A stretch of DNA of 64,000 bases from Hymenopus coronatus (GCA_030762935.1 CM060900.1:108652620-108716619), one strand, 5' to 3'. Numbered from the stretch's first letter, positions 11,378 to 22,200 are shown. Program-made: numbers and translations. Notes: generated by a model from the letters alone, not told the origin.

Positions 11378-11520
11378 GGCTATCCCCGTAGCTCAGTTGG
11401 TAGAGCACCTGCTTGCTATTCTAGGGATCCCGTGGTCGATTACCGCCTGCAAATTGTTTTTCTAGCCAAGATTATTCCCCGTCCTCCCCAAACTCTGGAG
11501 GTATAAATGTGAGTGTGAAT
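11378..11520 (+). mobile_element. SINE-D copy (tRNA-derived)
   Basis: Head CCCCGTAGCTCAGTTGGTAG resembles a tRNA D-arm (A box), with a B-box-like GTGGTCGATTACC. The body reads TAGCCAAGATTATTCCCCGT, CTGGAGGTATAAATGTGAGT and GTGCGTG. The same body appears in reverse at 27758-28024. It is not an intact tRNA gene because the anticodon and T arms do not fold cleanly. Confidence 0.75.
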
Positions 11521-12419
11521 ATGTGCGTGAAAAGTTAAAGAAAATTGCCTAAAGAACAGCAGCATAAACAAGTGAACACCATTGATGTGAGTTCCAAAGG
11601 AGAAGCCGCCGATAGACCCAGATGTTCGGCAGCATAGAAATGGAACAAATAAAACGGAGGAGGTGGGGTGAGCGACAATGTTACGTCATTATCTCATAAG
11701 AGAAAGGATGATCTTCGCTGTACATTGTGCTTAAATGACTTCTTGAAATGCCCACAAATGTTTTGAGCATCCGTAGCGTTCAAATGAATGCCGGTAACGC
11801 TTTTTATTTGAATGCGGAGTTATATTACTTTCTTTATTACGTACATTGTGGGTAGAGAGGGTATTACATTTCACCGAAAACATCCGATCCACGAGAAATG
11901 CATGTTTTGAGGCCCTCTGAATATTTATTTTAGACAAAGTGTCGTGTGTCTGTATTTCTATTAATAAACGCTTTAAAGCTATTTATTCACATGGAAATAA
12001 AATGTATATCGTGATGGAATATCCTATGAAGTCCTTTGCATTCGGAAGGAATTTTTTATTATCTTGTATAGACTTAAATGTGAAGCGATAAGGAAAGGCA
12101 TACTACAAAAACAGAAAAATGTAGATATCTTTAAAGCTCATAATGTATTTCCAATAGCTTCTTTGTGGCATAAGCCATTTCCGAGATATTCGTTATTTAT
12201 TGTTGGAATTGTGCACATTTGTCATTTTTCATACGTCCTGTCGATTTGCAGTCGGTTCTTACATGCATGGAAAGAGAGTGGAATTTAAAGGCCAGGACAT
12301 TAGGATTAGACAGGGACGGGACAGAGCAACGGAAGTAGGCACTTTGTAGCCCTTTGCCTCTTACGTCATCCCGTGTAGAGAGGGATGCGGAGAGAGACTC
12401 GAAGGGAACGCTTCCAACG
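11521..12419. other. No gene recognised
   Basis: Two small ORFs (11731-11937 minus, 12064-12288 plus) have no recognisable domain. The stretch near 12180-12200 (CATTTCCGAGATATTCGTTA) faintly resembles a Rep-A block, but the neighbouring blocks are missing. Confidence 0.4.
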
Positions 12420-12730
12420 CCGCCTTAGAACCTGCTCAGGGGCCCCGAGCCTCCAGATGGATCCCCAAAGGGAACCCCAATCCCAAAGACGACGCTGGAT
12501 TAATTTGTTTACAATGCGGTCCACCATCCAACCCCAACCCGCCTAAAACCGTCGCTTGGCCCTTCAGCTCTGAAAGAGATTATTAACAGATATGGGAACA
12601 GGAAATATTGGACAAAAAATTCGGGCTTATGACCCAGGATTCGGCTTATGACTCGTGAAAAGCTCAGGGGATCTAACCCGGGATCTCTCGAATGCGGACC
12701 ACCGCCATAGCCATTCCGCTCAGTAATGCC
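12420..12730 (-). mobile_element. tRNA-headed SINE, family unassigned (reverse)
   Basis: Locally G+C-rich. The reverse complement begins AGCGGAATGGCTATGGCGGT, with B-box CCCGGGTTAGATCCC after ATTCGAGAGATC, and continues through CACGAGTCATAAGCCGAA. The head resembles SINE-H (ATTCGAGAG) but the body does not match it. The far boundary, near 12420, is a guess. Confidence 0.5.
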
Positions 12731-12855
12731 AGAATATAGGCCCAGTTCTTAAACATTTGACTATAGCTATTCCCTTTGTATATCTACAATGATATGTGTA
12801 GTGTAGCTATTTCTACAAAAGTTCATTTCTATTGAAATGAAGTAAGAGAAAAAAA

Positions 12856-13600
12856 TCTGATGTGTTCCATTCACACGAGTTTCTCTATTTGTTCTGCAAA
12901 CAAACTATTCTTACAAAAGAGTATTCTTTTATTTTAATGGTAATCAAGGTAGACATTGCCAAAATTGGTCTTATTATTTAATGCCTTATAAACTGAAGGG
13001 AAATAAAGGCATACGCTAGGCTAAAGTGACAGTCAAATCTTTCAAAAGCTGTCGCTAAGGGATTATCTTTGAAATTAGGTTCTATTTCCATGACCAGGAG
13101 CAAAACAAAATATATATGAAACGGATGAGGGCTTCCCGTTGAGAAAAGTTTAAGTATTCTAAAATTTAAACCAATACAGGGATTTTCTCTGAAACTATTA
13201 CCTCTACAAAATAAAGGAAAAAAACTGTATATGACATAATTGTGTGTTTTGTGCAATAAGCTTTCTGTCTCTTACAGTTTACCAGTTTTGGAAAAGTCAT
13301 TCAGAACGAAGAGGACTTCAGAGGCTATTCCCAAATGAATTCAGGATAGCATTTTGTTTGCCATGTAAACATCCATAATATGCGGCATTATCAAAACCAT
13401 TAGACCCTTTTTTTTTAAATTGAAAATTTCTAAAAATGTTCCTTGTAAATTGTAGTTTGGGGTGGGTCGATCTTTCTAAGAATCTTCGTGTCGCATCCTT
13501 GGAAGACACTAAACTTAAATACCGAGTTGAGTATTTAACCGACTTTTCAGTTTTGAGTTATGCTATCCACACACATACCTTTTTTCTAAAAATCTATGTT
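12856..13600 (-). repeat. Rep-A copy (reverse), truncated at its 5' end
   Basis: Opens with TCTGATGTGTTCCATTCACA and continues through CTACAAAATAAAGGAAAAAA, CATTCAGAACGAAGAGGACT and GGGGTGGGTCGATCTTTC. It stops in CCACACACATACCTTTTTTC, without the GGTGGAATACAA and terminal palindrome part. The next reverse copy follows without a gap. A very short forward scrap (CTATAGCTATTCCCTTTG) lies at about 12762-12780. Confidence 0.85.
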
Positions 13601-14285
13601 CAATTCACATGACTTTCTCTAGCTGTTACACAAACAACTTCCTTACAAAAGATTGTTCTTTTATCTACGACATGCTAGTCAATGTAAACATTAGCAGAAA
13701 TTGTCTTACTACTTGCTTCCTTGTAATTAGAAGGGACATTGGAAATACATTAGGCTAAATCGATAATCAAAAATTTTAAATCAAATTTTTCTAGTCCTAT
13801 ATGAAACAATTGAGGTTCGGTTCGCGTTTGAGAAAAGTTTTAAAATGTAAATAATCCTAACAAGGAATATCTCAGAAACGGTCATGTCTACATAAAAATA
13901 CGCGTATTACATAAATTATGTGTTTTAACGAAAATTATACTTTTTGTATAGTAAGGTTTTGTCTATCTCTTACGGTTTAACCATTATGCAAACTTCTGGA
14001 AAAATCATCCAGAATAAAGAGGCCTTCAGAGGTTATTCCCAGAAAATTCAAGATAAACATTTTATTTGTGATATAAATATCTTTAATATGTGGTATTTTA
14101 ATCTAGATCGTTTGCGCCATTTTTGAGAAAAACATTTTCAAAAATGTTTACATCTAAAGGGTAGTTTGTGGTGAGGGAATTTCTTGAACATCTTCGTGTC
14201 GCATCCTTGGAAGATACTAAACATAAATACCAACTTCGGTATTTAACGGTCTTGACACCTCCTGATTCCAAACAAAGTAATTTTA
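13600..14285 (-). repeat. Rep-A copy (reverse), truncated
   Basis: Begins at CAATTCACATGACTTTCTCT and runs to CTCCTGATTCCAAACAAAGT, where it meets the forward copy head-on. It lacks the terminal palindromic segment. Confidence 0.85.
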
Positions 14286-14418
14286 CTTTCTCTACACGTA
14301 CTATGTACATAGCCTATAGAGGAAGTATCGTATTCCACCCAAAAATTTGATACCGAGATTTCGCCGGAAATACATTTTTAGGAGCCCTTGAATCCAAAAA
14401 GACATTTTTAGAGAAAGG

Positions 14419-14452
<34 letters not shown>

Positions 14453-14455
14453 TGA

Positions 14456-14491
<36 letters not shown>

Positions 14492-15201
14492 GGACAACAT
14501 AGCTCAAAAACGAAAAGACCGTTAAACACCAAACTTGTTATTTAGGTATAGTATCTTTCAAGGATGCGACAAAAAGATTTTCAAGAAAACCTCCCCACCA
14601 CAAACTACCCTTTACATGGAAAAATTTTCGAAAATTCTTATTTTCTTAAAAATTGCTCTAACGATTTTGATTAAAATCGCGTATATTAAAGCTATTTGCA
14701 CCCTGAATAAATGTATATCTTGAATCTTCTGGGAATAGCTTTTGAAGACCTCTTTACTCTGGATGAATGTTGCCGAATTTTGCATAACTGCTAAACCGTA
14801 AGAGATGGACAAAAACTTACCACACATAAAATGAAAAGCATGTTAAAACACACAATTTATGTTATATAAATTGTTTTCGTGGAGTTAATCGTTTTTTAAA
14901 TATTCGTTGTTTTTGGTTTCAGCTTTAAAAAACTTATACTTTTTTCATTCAGGAATTTGTCAACTCCTGTCCACACAAACAAAGGAACTTCAGTCACATA
15001 GCAACCAGCTTTTGATTATCGTTTTAACCTATGGTACTCCCTTATTTCGCTTCTACTTACAAGGAAGCAAGTAATAAGACTATTTCTGCTAATTTTTTTC
15101 TGGATTAGCATGAAGTAAATAGAAGCATATGCTTTTTAACAATAATTGGTTGCAGAGATGTAGAGAAAGTCATGTGAATGGAACACATCAGATGTTTAGA
15201 A
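14281..15201 (+). repeat. Rep-A copy, complete (forward)
   Basis: A good reference copy of about 0.92 kb. Its 5' end is TTTTACTTTCTCTACACG, then ACTATGTACATAG, then a TATAGAGGAAGTATCG palindrome arm. Its 3' end is GTAGAGAAAGTCATGTGAAT followed by GGAACACATCAGAT. It contains a GT/TGTC microsatellite at the site where other copies have a short GTGTGTGTCTGTGGACAGC segment. Confidence 0.9.
14422..14491. repeat. (GT)n followed by (TGTC)n microsatellite
   Basis: Expansion inside the Rep-A copy at 14281-15201. The consensus carries a short GTGTGTGTCTGTG seed here. Comparable expansions occur at 35690-35735 and 52659-52689, so Rep-A seems to seed this microsatellite. Confidence 0.9.
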
Positions 15202-15958
15202 ATATGTCCATATGAATGTGTGTGTTTGTGGACAGCAAAGCTCAAAAACTAAAAAACCATTAAATACCAAAGTTAGTATTTAAGTTTATTATTTTCCAAG
15301 GTTACTACAGGAAGATTTTCAAGAAAATTCCCCCACCCCAAACTACCCTTTACGTGGGAACATTTTTGAAAATTTTGCTTTTCTAAAAATGACTCTAACA
15401 ATTTTGATTAAAATACCGTATATTAAAGCTATTCATAACACAAATAAAATGTATACTTCGAATTTTCTGAGAATAGCCTATGAAGAGGACTTTATTCTGG
15501 TAGATTTTTGCAAAATTTTGCATAACGGTTAAACCGTAAGAGATTAACAAAACCTTAATAAACAGAAATGTAGATCTCGTTAAAACACACAATTTATGTC
15601 ATATGTATTTTTGTTGTAGAGCTTACCGTTTCCAAGATATTCCTTGTTATTGATTTCAATTTCAAGATACACTTTTCTCAGACAGGAAGTGTCCGTTTTT
15701 CTTTTGTTCTACTCATGGCCAAGCAAAGAAGTAAATTTCAATGACAATAGCAGAGCAATAGCTTTTAAAACATATGACTATCGCTTTAGCATAGCGCATC
15801 CCTGTAGTTCCCTTCTACTTATAAGGAACTAAGTAATAAGTACATTCTGCTAAAGCTCATCTCGATTAGCTTGGTGTAGAGAGAAGAAGAATTTCTTTAG
15901 GGAGTCTGTTTGCAGAGTGTTAGAAAAGTCATGTGAGTGTAACACATCAATTTTTTTT
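15200..15958 (+). repeat. Rep-A copy (forward), 5'-truncated
   Basis: Starts at AGAAATATGTCCATATGAATG, about 100 bp into the consensus, and continues to TAGAAAAGTCATGTGAGTGT plus AACACATC. It joins the preceding forward copy head-to-tail. Confidence 0.88.
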
Positions 15959-16257
15959 TCTTCTCATAATGATGTTGAATCAATACAAAGTGGTTATTTA
16001 TTTTAGATATACCTATTTCATACACGACATTCGGTAAAGTTAATAGTATGATAGTTATATGATGCTTCTTTAAGGGTTTATTCTACCCAACAGCAATATG
16101 CTGCACCGAGGACTACAATATTATCAAATCAATCAGTTAATATTCTGATCTATAGACGTGATCGTTATTTTATTAACCTGAACTGGAACTCACCCAGGTG
16201 AAAGTGCGAAAGCATGTGTGCGCAAACGCAACCGGCACGAGCATTTCTTGCTCAATG
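15958..16257 (+). repeat. Dispersed repeat R2, longer copy
   Basis: Shares CTCATAATGATGTTGAATCA, GGTTATTTATTTTAGATATA, TGATGCTTCTTTAAGGGTTT, ACAGCAATATGCTGCACC and CGCAAACGCAACCGGCACGA with 32308-32535. The other copy lacks roughly 90 bp of the middle. No coding frame and no assigned family. Confidence 0.7.
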
Positions 16258-16465
16258 AATGTGGCGCAGGGGTACGAGTCCTGCCTTGGGCATGGGTATT
16301 TGTGTGTTTGTAAATGTGTTTATGTGTGTATATCTGAAGCAATAAGCAAATAGAAAAACAAAGAAAATGGAAAAACGGGGAAAAAACGAAAAAAAAAAAA
16401 AAAAAAAGAACAAGGTATACATCGCCGGAGTCCCGACAAGACTCCGGAACTGTATTTTTTTTTTC
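16258..16465 (+). mobile_element. SINE-C copy (forward), head truncated
   Basis: SINE-C contains GGTTCGAGTCCCGCCTTGGG, the GCATGGGTG region, and a tail with an inverted repeat (CGGAGTCCTGATCAGACTCCG) before a T/A-rich end. This copy starts at GGCGCAGGGGTACGAGTCCT and carries an internal A run. Its tail hairpin reads CCGGAGTCCCGACAAGACTC with CGG following. The 105-codon minus-strand ORF over it is a shadow of the A-run. Confidence 0.75.
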
Positions 16466-17368
16466 TTTTCTCCAATAATAGGGAAAAAATGAATCATACT
16501 ATGTTTGACAATGTCGGAACGTGCATACAAAGGCATGGGCACAAGGAAGCCACTTCTTGCACTAGTCAAAGTAGTAGATTTAGTTATTTAGAATTATTTA
16601 TATCATAGTTATTTACGCATATATTTTTACTTATTTCACACGAGTGTTAGTAGAATTACGTTTTTGTGTGCATGGATATGCCATTAACTTCAAATGCCAA
16701 ATATTGTGTTAATGCAATATTGTGTTCTACATATCATCAAAAAATTAACAAATATAAAAATTGATAACCTAGGAACTTACGAGTGGAAGCAAGTGCTTCT
16801 TAACCGCTCGGCCAACATAACGTTTTTCTGTGTGCTGTTTTCAGAACTCATAAGTTAACCATTCAGCTATCAGTCACAGACCATTGTACAGTTCTTTCGT
16901 GTGCGTTGTGAACATAGCTTTTACGAAGATATCCGAAACTCTTCGATCGACACACGGAATCTGGGGATGACACATTTTTTGTGTTGTAAAGAAACTAATA
17001 AGCTTCCATATTCTGTGTGCCCTTTAAAAGCTAAATTGTGGAGGAAGTCCTGTGAATGTAAGGTATCAGATTTTAAACATTTGTGTAGTGAATTGTTACG
17101 CTCCAGTTCTCCTCGTAAGATCCTAGATTTTATACAGCACGTGAACTAGCCATTAGGATACAGGAGATTCGGAACGGAGCTGGGGGAAAGGCCATGGCCT
17201 TAACCGCCACAGTCGGTGAAGTCGTGCTCAACTAGACCTCGCTTTCAAGGTCTTTTCTTTTGATCAGTTAGCAACGCGACTTCTTTGTCTATCACATTTC
17301 CGTAAGTGCACTGCGTCACTCCTAAGGGTGCCGCGTAACCAGCAGGGAAATTTGTACATCATGGTGGG
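16466..17368. other. No gene recognised
   Basis: An 82-codon ORF at 16901-17149 has several Cys residues but no zinc-finger spacing I recognise. A short G+C-richer patch at 17165-17245 (GGGGGAAAGGCCATGGCCTT, then AACCGCC) could be a SINE scrap. Confidence 0.35.
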
Positions 17369-17755
17369 TTTATTTCACTCTGAAAGCACTAAATTCCTTG
17401 CTTTAAGGATCACAGCATCTGCACAAGGAAAGTACCTCCCTCTCTCACAGAATCATATCCAGATCCACATAATACACATGTGATCCTATAAAGGTTTATT
17501 GATAAGTATTTTAAAAAGCTCACTACTCTATGCTTTATTTCACTCTGAAAGAACTACAGTTCTCTTCACACTAAATTTCTTCCTTTAAGGATCACAGCAT
17601 CTGCACAGAGTAAAGAAATGTGCCTCCCTCTCCGGCAGAATCATATTCAGATCCACACAAATGCATACATATATGATTCTAAAAGATCCTAAACATATGT
17701 AAACCTATAAAGGTTTATTGATAATTATTTTAAAACGACCATTACTCCCAATGCT
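17369..17755. repeat. Tandem duplication, two units
   Basis: Unit 1 (17369-17533) and unit 2 (17534-17755) both contain TTTATTTCACTCTGAAAG, TTTAAGGATCACAGCATCTG, GAATCATATCCAGATCC (or TTCAGATCC) and CCTATAAAGGTTTATTGATA. Unit 2 is longer because of small internal insertions, including GAACTACAGTTCTCTTCACA. Confidence 0.85.
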
Positions 17756-17769
17756 GCCTACTTATAGTA

Positions 17770-18185
17770 AGCTGTGGAAGTATTTTGATCCATCCAAATT
17801 CGACATATATTTCAGCGGAAATAAACGTTTAGAGTCTACCTGAATCCAAAAAGAAGGATTTTTGGGAAAAGAACTTTGTATGAGATTGCGTTCGCATAAC
17901 TAAAAAGCGAAAAGTCGGTTAAATACCAAACTTATTATTTAAATTTAGCATCTTCTAAGGATGCGACACGAAGATTTTTAAGAAAACCGCACGCCACAAA
18001 CTACCATTTATAAGAGAAAATTTGTCATTAATTTCCAATTCTTTCAAAATGGCTCTTAAAGATTGTAATTGAAATACCATATGTTTGAATAAATGTTCAT
18101 AAAAATATAATGGAAATCTTCAATTTTCTCAGAATAGATTCTGAAGTCTTCTTTATTAATGGCTTTTGCATAGCTAGTAAATGTA
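17770..18185 (+). repeat. Rep-A copy (forward), 3'-truncated
   Basis: Starts in the GATCCATCCAAATTCGACAT block and runs through CATCTTCTAAGGATGCGACA to GGCTTTTGCATAGCTAGTAA. A pyrimidine-rich tract takes over from about 18200. Confidence 0.8.
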
Positions 18186-18199
18186 TAAAAAGGCAAAAT

Positions 18200-18472
18200 T
18201 CTTTATTTATGTATACTTATTTCTGTCCTCCTTCCTTTCTTTCTTATTTGCTACCTGTCATCTGTTACTTTCCTTCCTCCCTTCTGTTTTCTGTTCTGTT
18301 CTTTCTTTCCTTTTTTCTTTTTGTTCTTTCTTTTTCTCCTTTCTTACCTTCTGTCCTCCTTTCTCTCTTTCTTGCCTCCTTTTTATTTCTGTCCTCATTT
18401 CTTCCTTTCTGCCCTCTTTTCTTTGTTTCTGACCTCCTTTCTTTCTTTCTTTCTTTCTTTCTGCCGTGATAT
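18200..18472. repeat. Pyrimidine-rich low-complexity tract
   Basis: Almost pure C/T on the plus strand, ending in a (TTTC)n run. It opens several overlapping ORFs on both strands (18110-18469, 18258-18543), all low-complexity artefacts. Confidence 0.9.
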
Positions 18473-18761
18473 GTTTTACTTTGAACGAGTCCATTAATAT
18501 CTGTTGCTATGGACGATGTACATAGCCTTAGTAAATCGACCAAAAGATTGTTGCATAGTCTCCTGCGATACTGGCTTTTAATTTATTCATTTTAGAGAGC
18601 GTTGCTCGCAAATGTGTGTAGAGCCAGTAATTGCCATTAAATGTAATGCAATAATCGCAATTTGGAAGAATTTGTCTAGGCAATTATTTAAATAACTCCC
18701 AAACTCTTTCTTTCGAACATTTTATGTTCGTGAATTATCTTACTGAGCATCATGTCTGTTG

Positions 18762-19640
18762 TTTTACTTTCTCTAGGATGTATGTAAAATATGCATAGTC
18801 GATAGAGAACTTATTTTATTCCACCCAAAACTCGATATCGAGATTTCACCGAAAATACATATTTTCAGGATCCTTGGTTCCAGAAAAAGCCTTTTTAGTA
18901 AAAGGTCCTTGTGGATGTCTGTGATAGTTATAATTCAATAACGAAAATACTGTTAAATATAAAATTTGTATTGTGTTCAGTATCTTCCAAGGATGCGACA
19001 TGGAGAGTTTCAGGAAAATTCCCCACCCCATAATAACCTTTACATGGAAAACTTTTCGGAAAGGGCTCAAAATGGATCTAACGATTTTTATTAAAATGAA
19101 GTATATTAAAATATATTTACATGCTACAAAAACATACATCCTGAACTTCTTCGAAATAGCCCTGAAGTCCTTTTCATTCATAATGACTTTGCCGTAACTG
19201 GTAAACCGTAAAATATAGACAAAAACATACTGAACAAAAATGAATACCTCGTTAAAACACGCAATTTATGATATATATATGATATATGTATATATATATA
19301 CACATATTTGTATCCATTTCCGAGATATTCTCTGTTATGATTTCAATTTTAAAATAATTGAAACTTTTATTAAACGAGAAGTACTTACCCCTTTCATATA
19401 TTTTGTTTTACTCCTGGCCATGGAAGCAGAATAGCGCATATCGACAGCTTTTCAAAAAATTGACTGTCGATTTTGTCTAGTGTATTCCTCTTCTACTTGC
19501 AAGGAAGCAAGTAAGCAATAAGACTAATGTTTATCTCGACCAGTATGATGTAGATAAAAGAATAATCGTTTGTAAGAATACTTTGTTTTTAGAATAGTTA
19601 GAGAAGGTTATGTGAATGAAATGCATCTGATTTTTAAATA
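18762..19640 (+). repeat. Rep-A copy, complete (forward)
   Basis: 5' end TTTTACTTTCTCTAGGATGT; 3' end TAGAGAAGGTTATGTGAATG plus AAATGCATCTGA. About 0.88 kb. All blocks are present, including CTTCCAAGGATGCGACATGG and TTTACATGGAAAACTTTTCG. Confidence 0.9.
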
Positions 19641-20732
19641 AAGTTTTGGTAATATATAATGTAGTTTGAAATCAAATACTGCACATTGCAACATAAAACG
19701 ACTATCACTTCATTCTTTAAACCTTACGTTAGTCCTTCTAATGTAAATAACTGCACAATCATTATTAATAATCTCACTAGAGCTTTTCAGCACTCTATAA
19801 AATACCAAAACCATATGGATTACAAGAAATAAATGCAGTAAAATATTAATTGAGATATCAAAATACTAAATTCTCTTGAAAATGTGCTATTGTACCATCT
19901 CTTCTGTACAAGTATGTCGCTAGATGTCTAGGTTTTTACACTCATTAGAGTCTAATACTCATTCTCAGCTGTTGTTTGAAATGTTGGCAAACACAGAAAC
20001 AAATGCTAGGGAGGCGATTTACAAAACTGATACGGAAGTGTCAAAACTGTGCCAGGAAGCAGTCATGTATGCATGCAACACCTCCTTCCGTGCCGTTTTA
20101 TTGGTCATAAGTAGTTTAACATAGTAAGAATGAAATAGCCAATCTAAATGCAAGGCGCGTGATAATTTCAAAGGGAACGTTACGTGATTAATTTAAATTT
20201 CAACACTATGTCCTTTGATAGGCTTATGTATATAACACAATTGCATAAGAAGTCACTTGTGGCTAGACACGTAATAAATGACCTTGACTGAATCTTTCAT
20301 GGACAGGCGCGTCCTTTCTCTTTTGTTTTCCACTCTTCTTTTCGGGACACTCCATTTTGGTTCCACTCAACCCAGTATTTCGGTACAAGTTTAAAAAGCA
20401 AATATTGCTAATATAGGACGTAGGGCAGGATCCGACAAATCCATTACGTGAGACGAGGCACATGTATGATGTAGATGCTCCTCTGGAAATAGTAGATAAG
20501 AGATGAGAGGCAGGGGAAGTGTAGGCTAGTTTTACAATCATGTAAAAGAACAGCATGCATCCCTTTTACACATATGGTACAAATCGGATTTGAATGCAAA
20601 CGCATATTTAGTTACTTTTAATCCTGATATGGAATTAAGTTTTGCAATACGCTTAGCTCTCTTTTGTGCTTGTAGGTTACGTTTTGTAGTGCATGTTATT
20701 GCATGTAGGGATGAAGGCTAGGAACGGAGCGA
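19641..20732. other. No gene recognised
   Basis: Small ORFs at 19924-20124 (plus) and 20263-20556 (minus) show no recognisable domain. No SINE or transposase motif seen. Confidence 0.45.
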
Positions 20733-21017
20733 AATGGAAATGGAGTTTTATTTATGGACGCTCTTTAACCGCAGTGATTCTCAGCATCCCATTCAATACT
20801 GAGCGTGAAATACCGCTTAATTTTGCTCAGAGGCCTCTTTATCAGGCTTGAGGTTCTTTTACGTTCCGTAAATCTACGACACGAGATCAACGGCTTTATT
20901 TCCCTTCCCAAGGAAGCCATGCTAAGAATTTTTACGCCCGAAAAAAGACATCGTCCTCCGTCGGGTTTGAACCCGTGACCTGGGGTACATGGTAACCATT
21001 ACACCACGGCGGGTGAC
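20733..21017 (-). mobile_element. SINE-B copy, complete (reverse)
   Basis: The reverse complement gives the tRNA-like head GTCACCCGCCGTGGTGTAAT, then GGTTACCATG, B-box ACGGGTTCAAACCC, then GACGATGTCTTTTTTCGGGC, GTAAAAATTCTTAGCATGGC, and the tail with GATAAAGAGGCCTCTGAGCA. The head is the best preserved of the SINE-B copies. Confidence 0.85.
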
Positions 21018-21029
21018 AGGAATGGAGGG

Positions 21030-21545
21030 GGATGCTGCGCTCACTGCAGTCCTAATGACCTATTGTGGCTACTAACCCCTCCCCCCTAACTGGGGGCAGG
21101 AGTTGGCGAAGAGGTCCATGCAGGTCAGCACCTAGGAATCGGAGAGACCAATGACACAGAAGCTCGAAGTCCCTAAAAAGTCCACTTTAAACATCCAGAC
21201 ACTGGCGAGGAACCACAGGTTAAGAGAGGGCGACGAAGCAACCGTTACTGCTCCAACCTGAAGCTCCATGTGCAGCCGGTGAAAAAATATTTTACAGAGC
21301 TTACGAATCTGCGCCATCTGACCGCAGGCCACCGAACCATCAGCAACCACGCCTGAAAAATGAAGACAAGAAGATGAAATGAGAACAGCAAGGGAGAGAA
21401 TTCGTGGTAATTGAATAAGATCACAGCTTTCGTCTTGACGGCCCGGGAAACTACGAAAAACCCAGGACCAAGAGTGCGCGATCACCAGAGATCAAACCTA
21501 GGACCTTCCGAACGCCAATTACAGACCAAAGCGCCTTAACCACCT
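21030..21545 (-). mobile_element. SINE-F composite (reverse)
   Basis: G+C-richer block whose reverse complement starts with the tRNA-like AGGCGCTTTGGTCTGTAATT, then GGCGTTCGGAAGG and B-box CTAGGTTTGATCTC. The body continues with CAAGACGAAAGCTGTGATCT, TTCAGGCGTGGTTGCTGATG and CTTAACCTGTGGTTCC. A second, diverged copy in the same orientation lies at 55150-55650 (shared TAGACGAAACCTGAAGCTGT and TTTCAGGGTTGGAAATATCT parts). The 117-codon minus ORF inside it is not supported as a gene. Confidence 0.55.
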
Positions 21546-21604
21546 CGGTATATAATTACAATACTCGTGTTTTTTAATTATAAAATTAATATTTAAAATA
21601 TTGG

Positions 21605-21945
21605 TGACAAAGTGATAAAGTCCCTACTATGGAGACACTCATATGGAACTTCAGAGTAAACTTGGGATTGCTGCTTTTAAAGTGTGTAGGTAAAGTGACA
21701 ATAAATGATGCGTTTTTTTTTCTACACGGAAATCCTGGCATTAAATTTTTGTGCTATGTTAAATAATATCTTCAAGGTGAAAACATAGTGCTTCCTGAAG
21801 AAATGTTCAAATTTTGCTCAGTAGCATCTATAGCCATTGAAAAAGCTTTCTCAGAATACATCTCGTTTCACCGATAAACGTTATCAACTTACACCTGAGC
21901 ATTTGGTGGAAATGCAAATCAAATTATATTACAGGAATGATGCTT
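21605..21945 (+). pseudogene. hAT transposase C-terminal remnant
   Basis: The frame through 21795-21870 reads MFKFCSVASIAIEKAFSEYI, and the next frame YQLTPEHLVEMQIKLYYRND then a stop. Together they match the hAT C-terminal dimerisation region (FKFAPxxSVAIERSFSxYK..L..RR.RLTPEHL). A frameshift near 21876 separates the two halves. It resembles the C-terminus of the element at 10395-11067 but is a different, diverged copy. Nothing upstream of the dimerisation domain is recognisable. Confidence 0.65.
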
Positions 21946-22200
21946 AAGGTAGAATGTACATTGTAGGTATTGTCGTGCTGCTGAAAAGGTTAACATGCGC
22001 TTTATATTTATTAATGGAAACCTCTCAGATAACGCACTGGTTATTCTGGGAAGTCGCCGACGTTTTGCAGTGCACCAATGAGCGCGTCACTTCAGCCAAT
22101 AAAGAGATAAAAATCACAAATGACAGATAGACGTTAACTACACAGTGGAGTAAAACCTGCGTTGCTATGTCTTCGTTGTTTTCTCTCTCATTCATCTAGT

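Noticed and set aside
11378..11450. Possible tRNA gene (CCCGTAGCTCAGTTGGTAG)
   Set aside because: Anticodon and T arms do not fold, and the same head with the same body recurs at 27758-28024, so it is a SINE.
16252..16569. 105-codon minus ORF with a Phe run
   Set aside because: Antisense of a SINE-C copy with an internal A run.
18110..18543. ORFs of 119, 83, 78 and 92 codons on both strands
   Set aside because: All come from one pyrimidine-rich low-complexity tract and have only Ser/Phe/Leu or Lys/Glu/Arg residues.
21132..21485. 117-codon minus ORF with a signal-peptide-like middle
   Set aside because: Inside the SINE-F composite; the second copy at 55150-55650 does not keep the frame.
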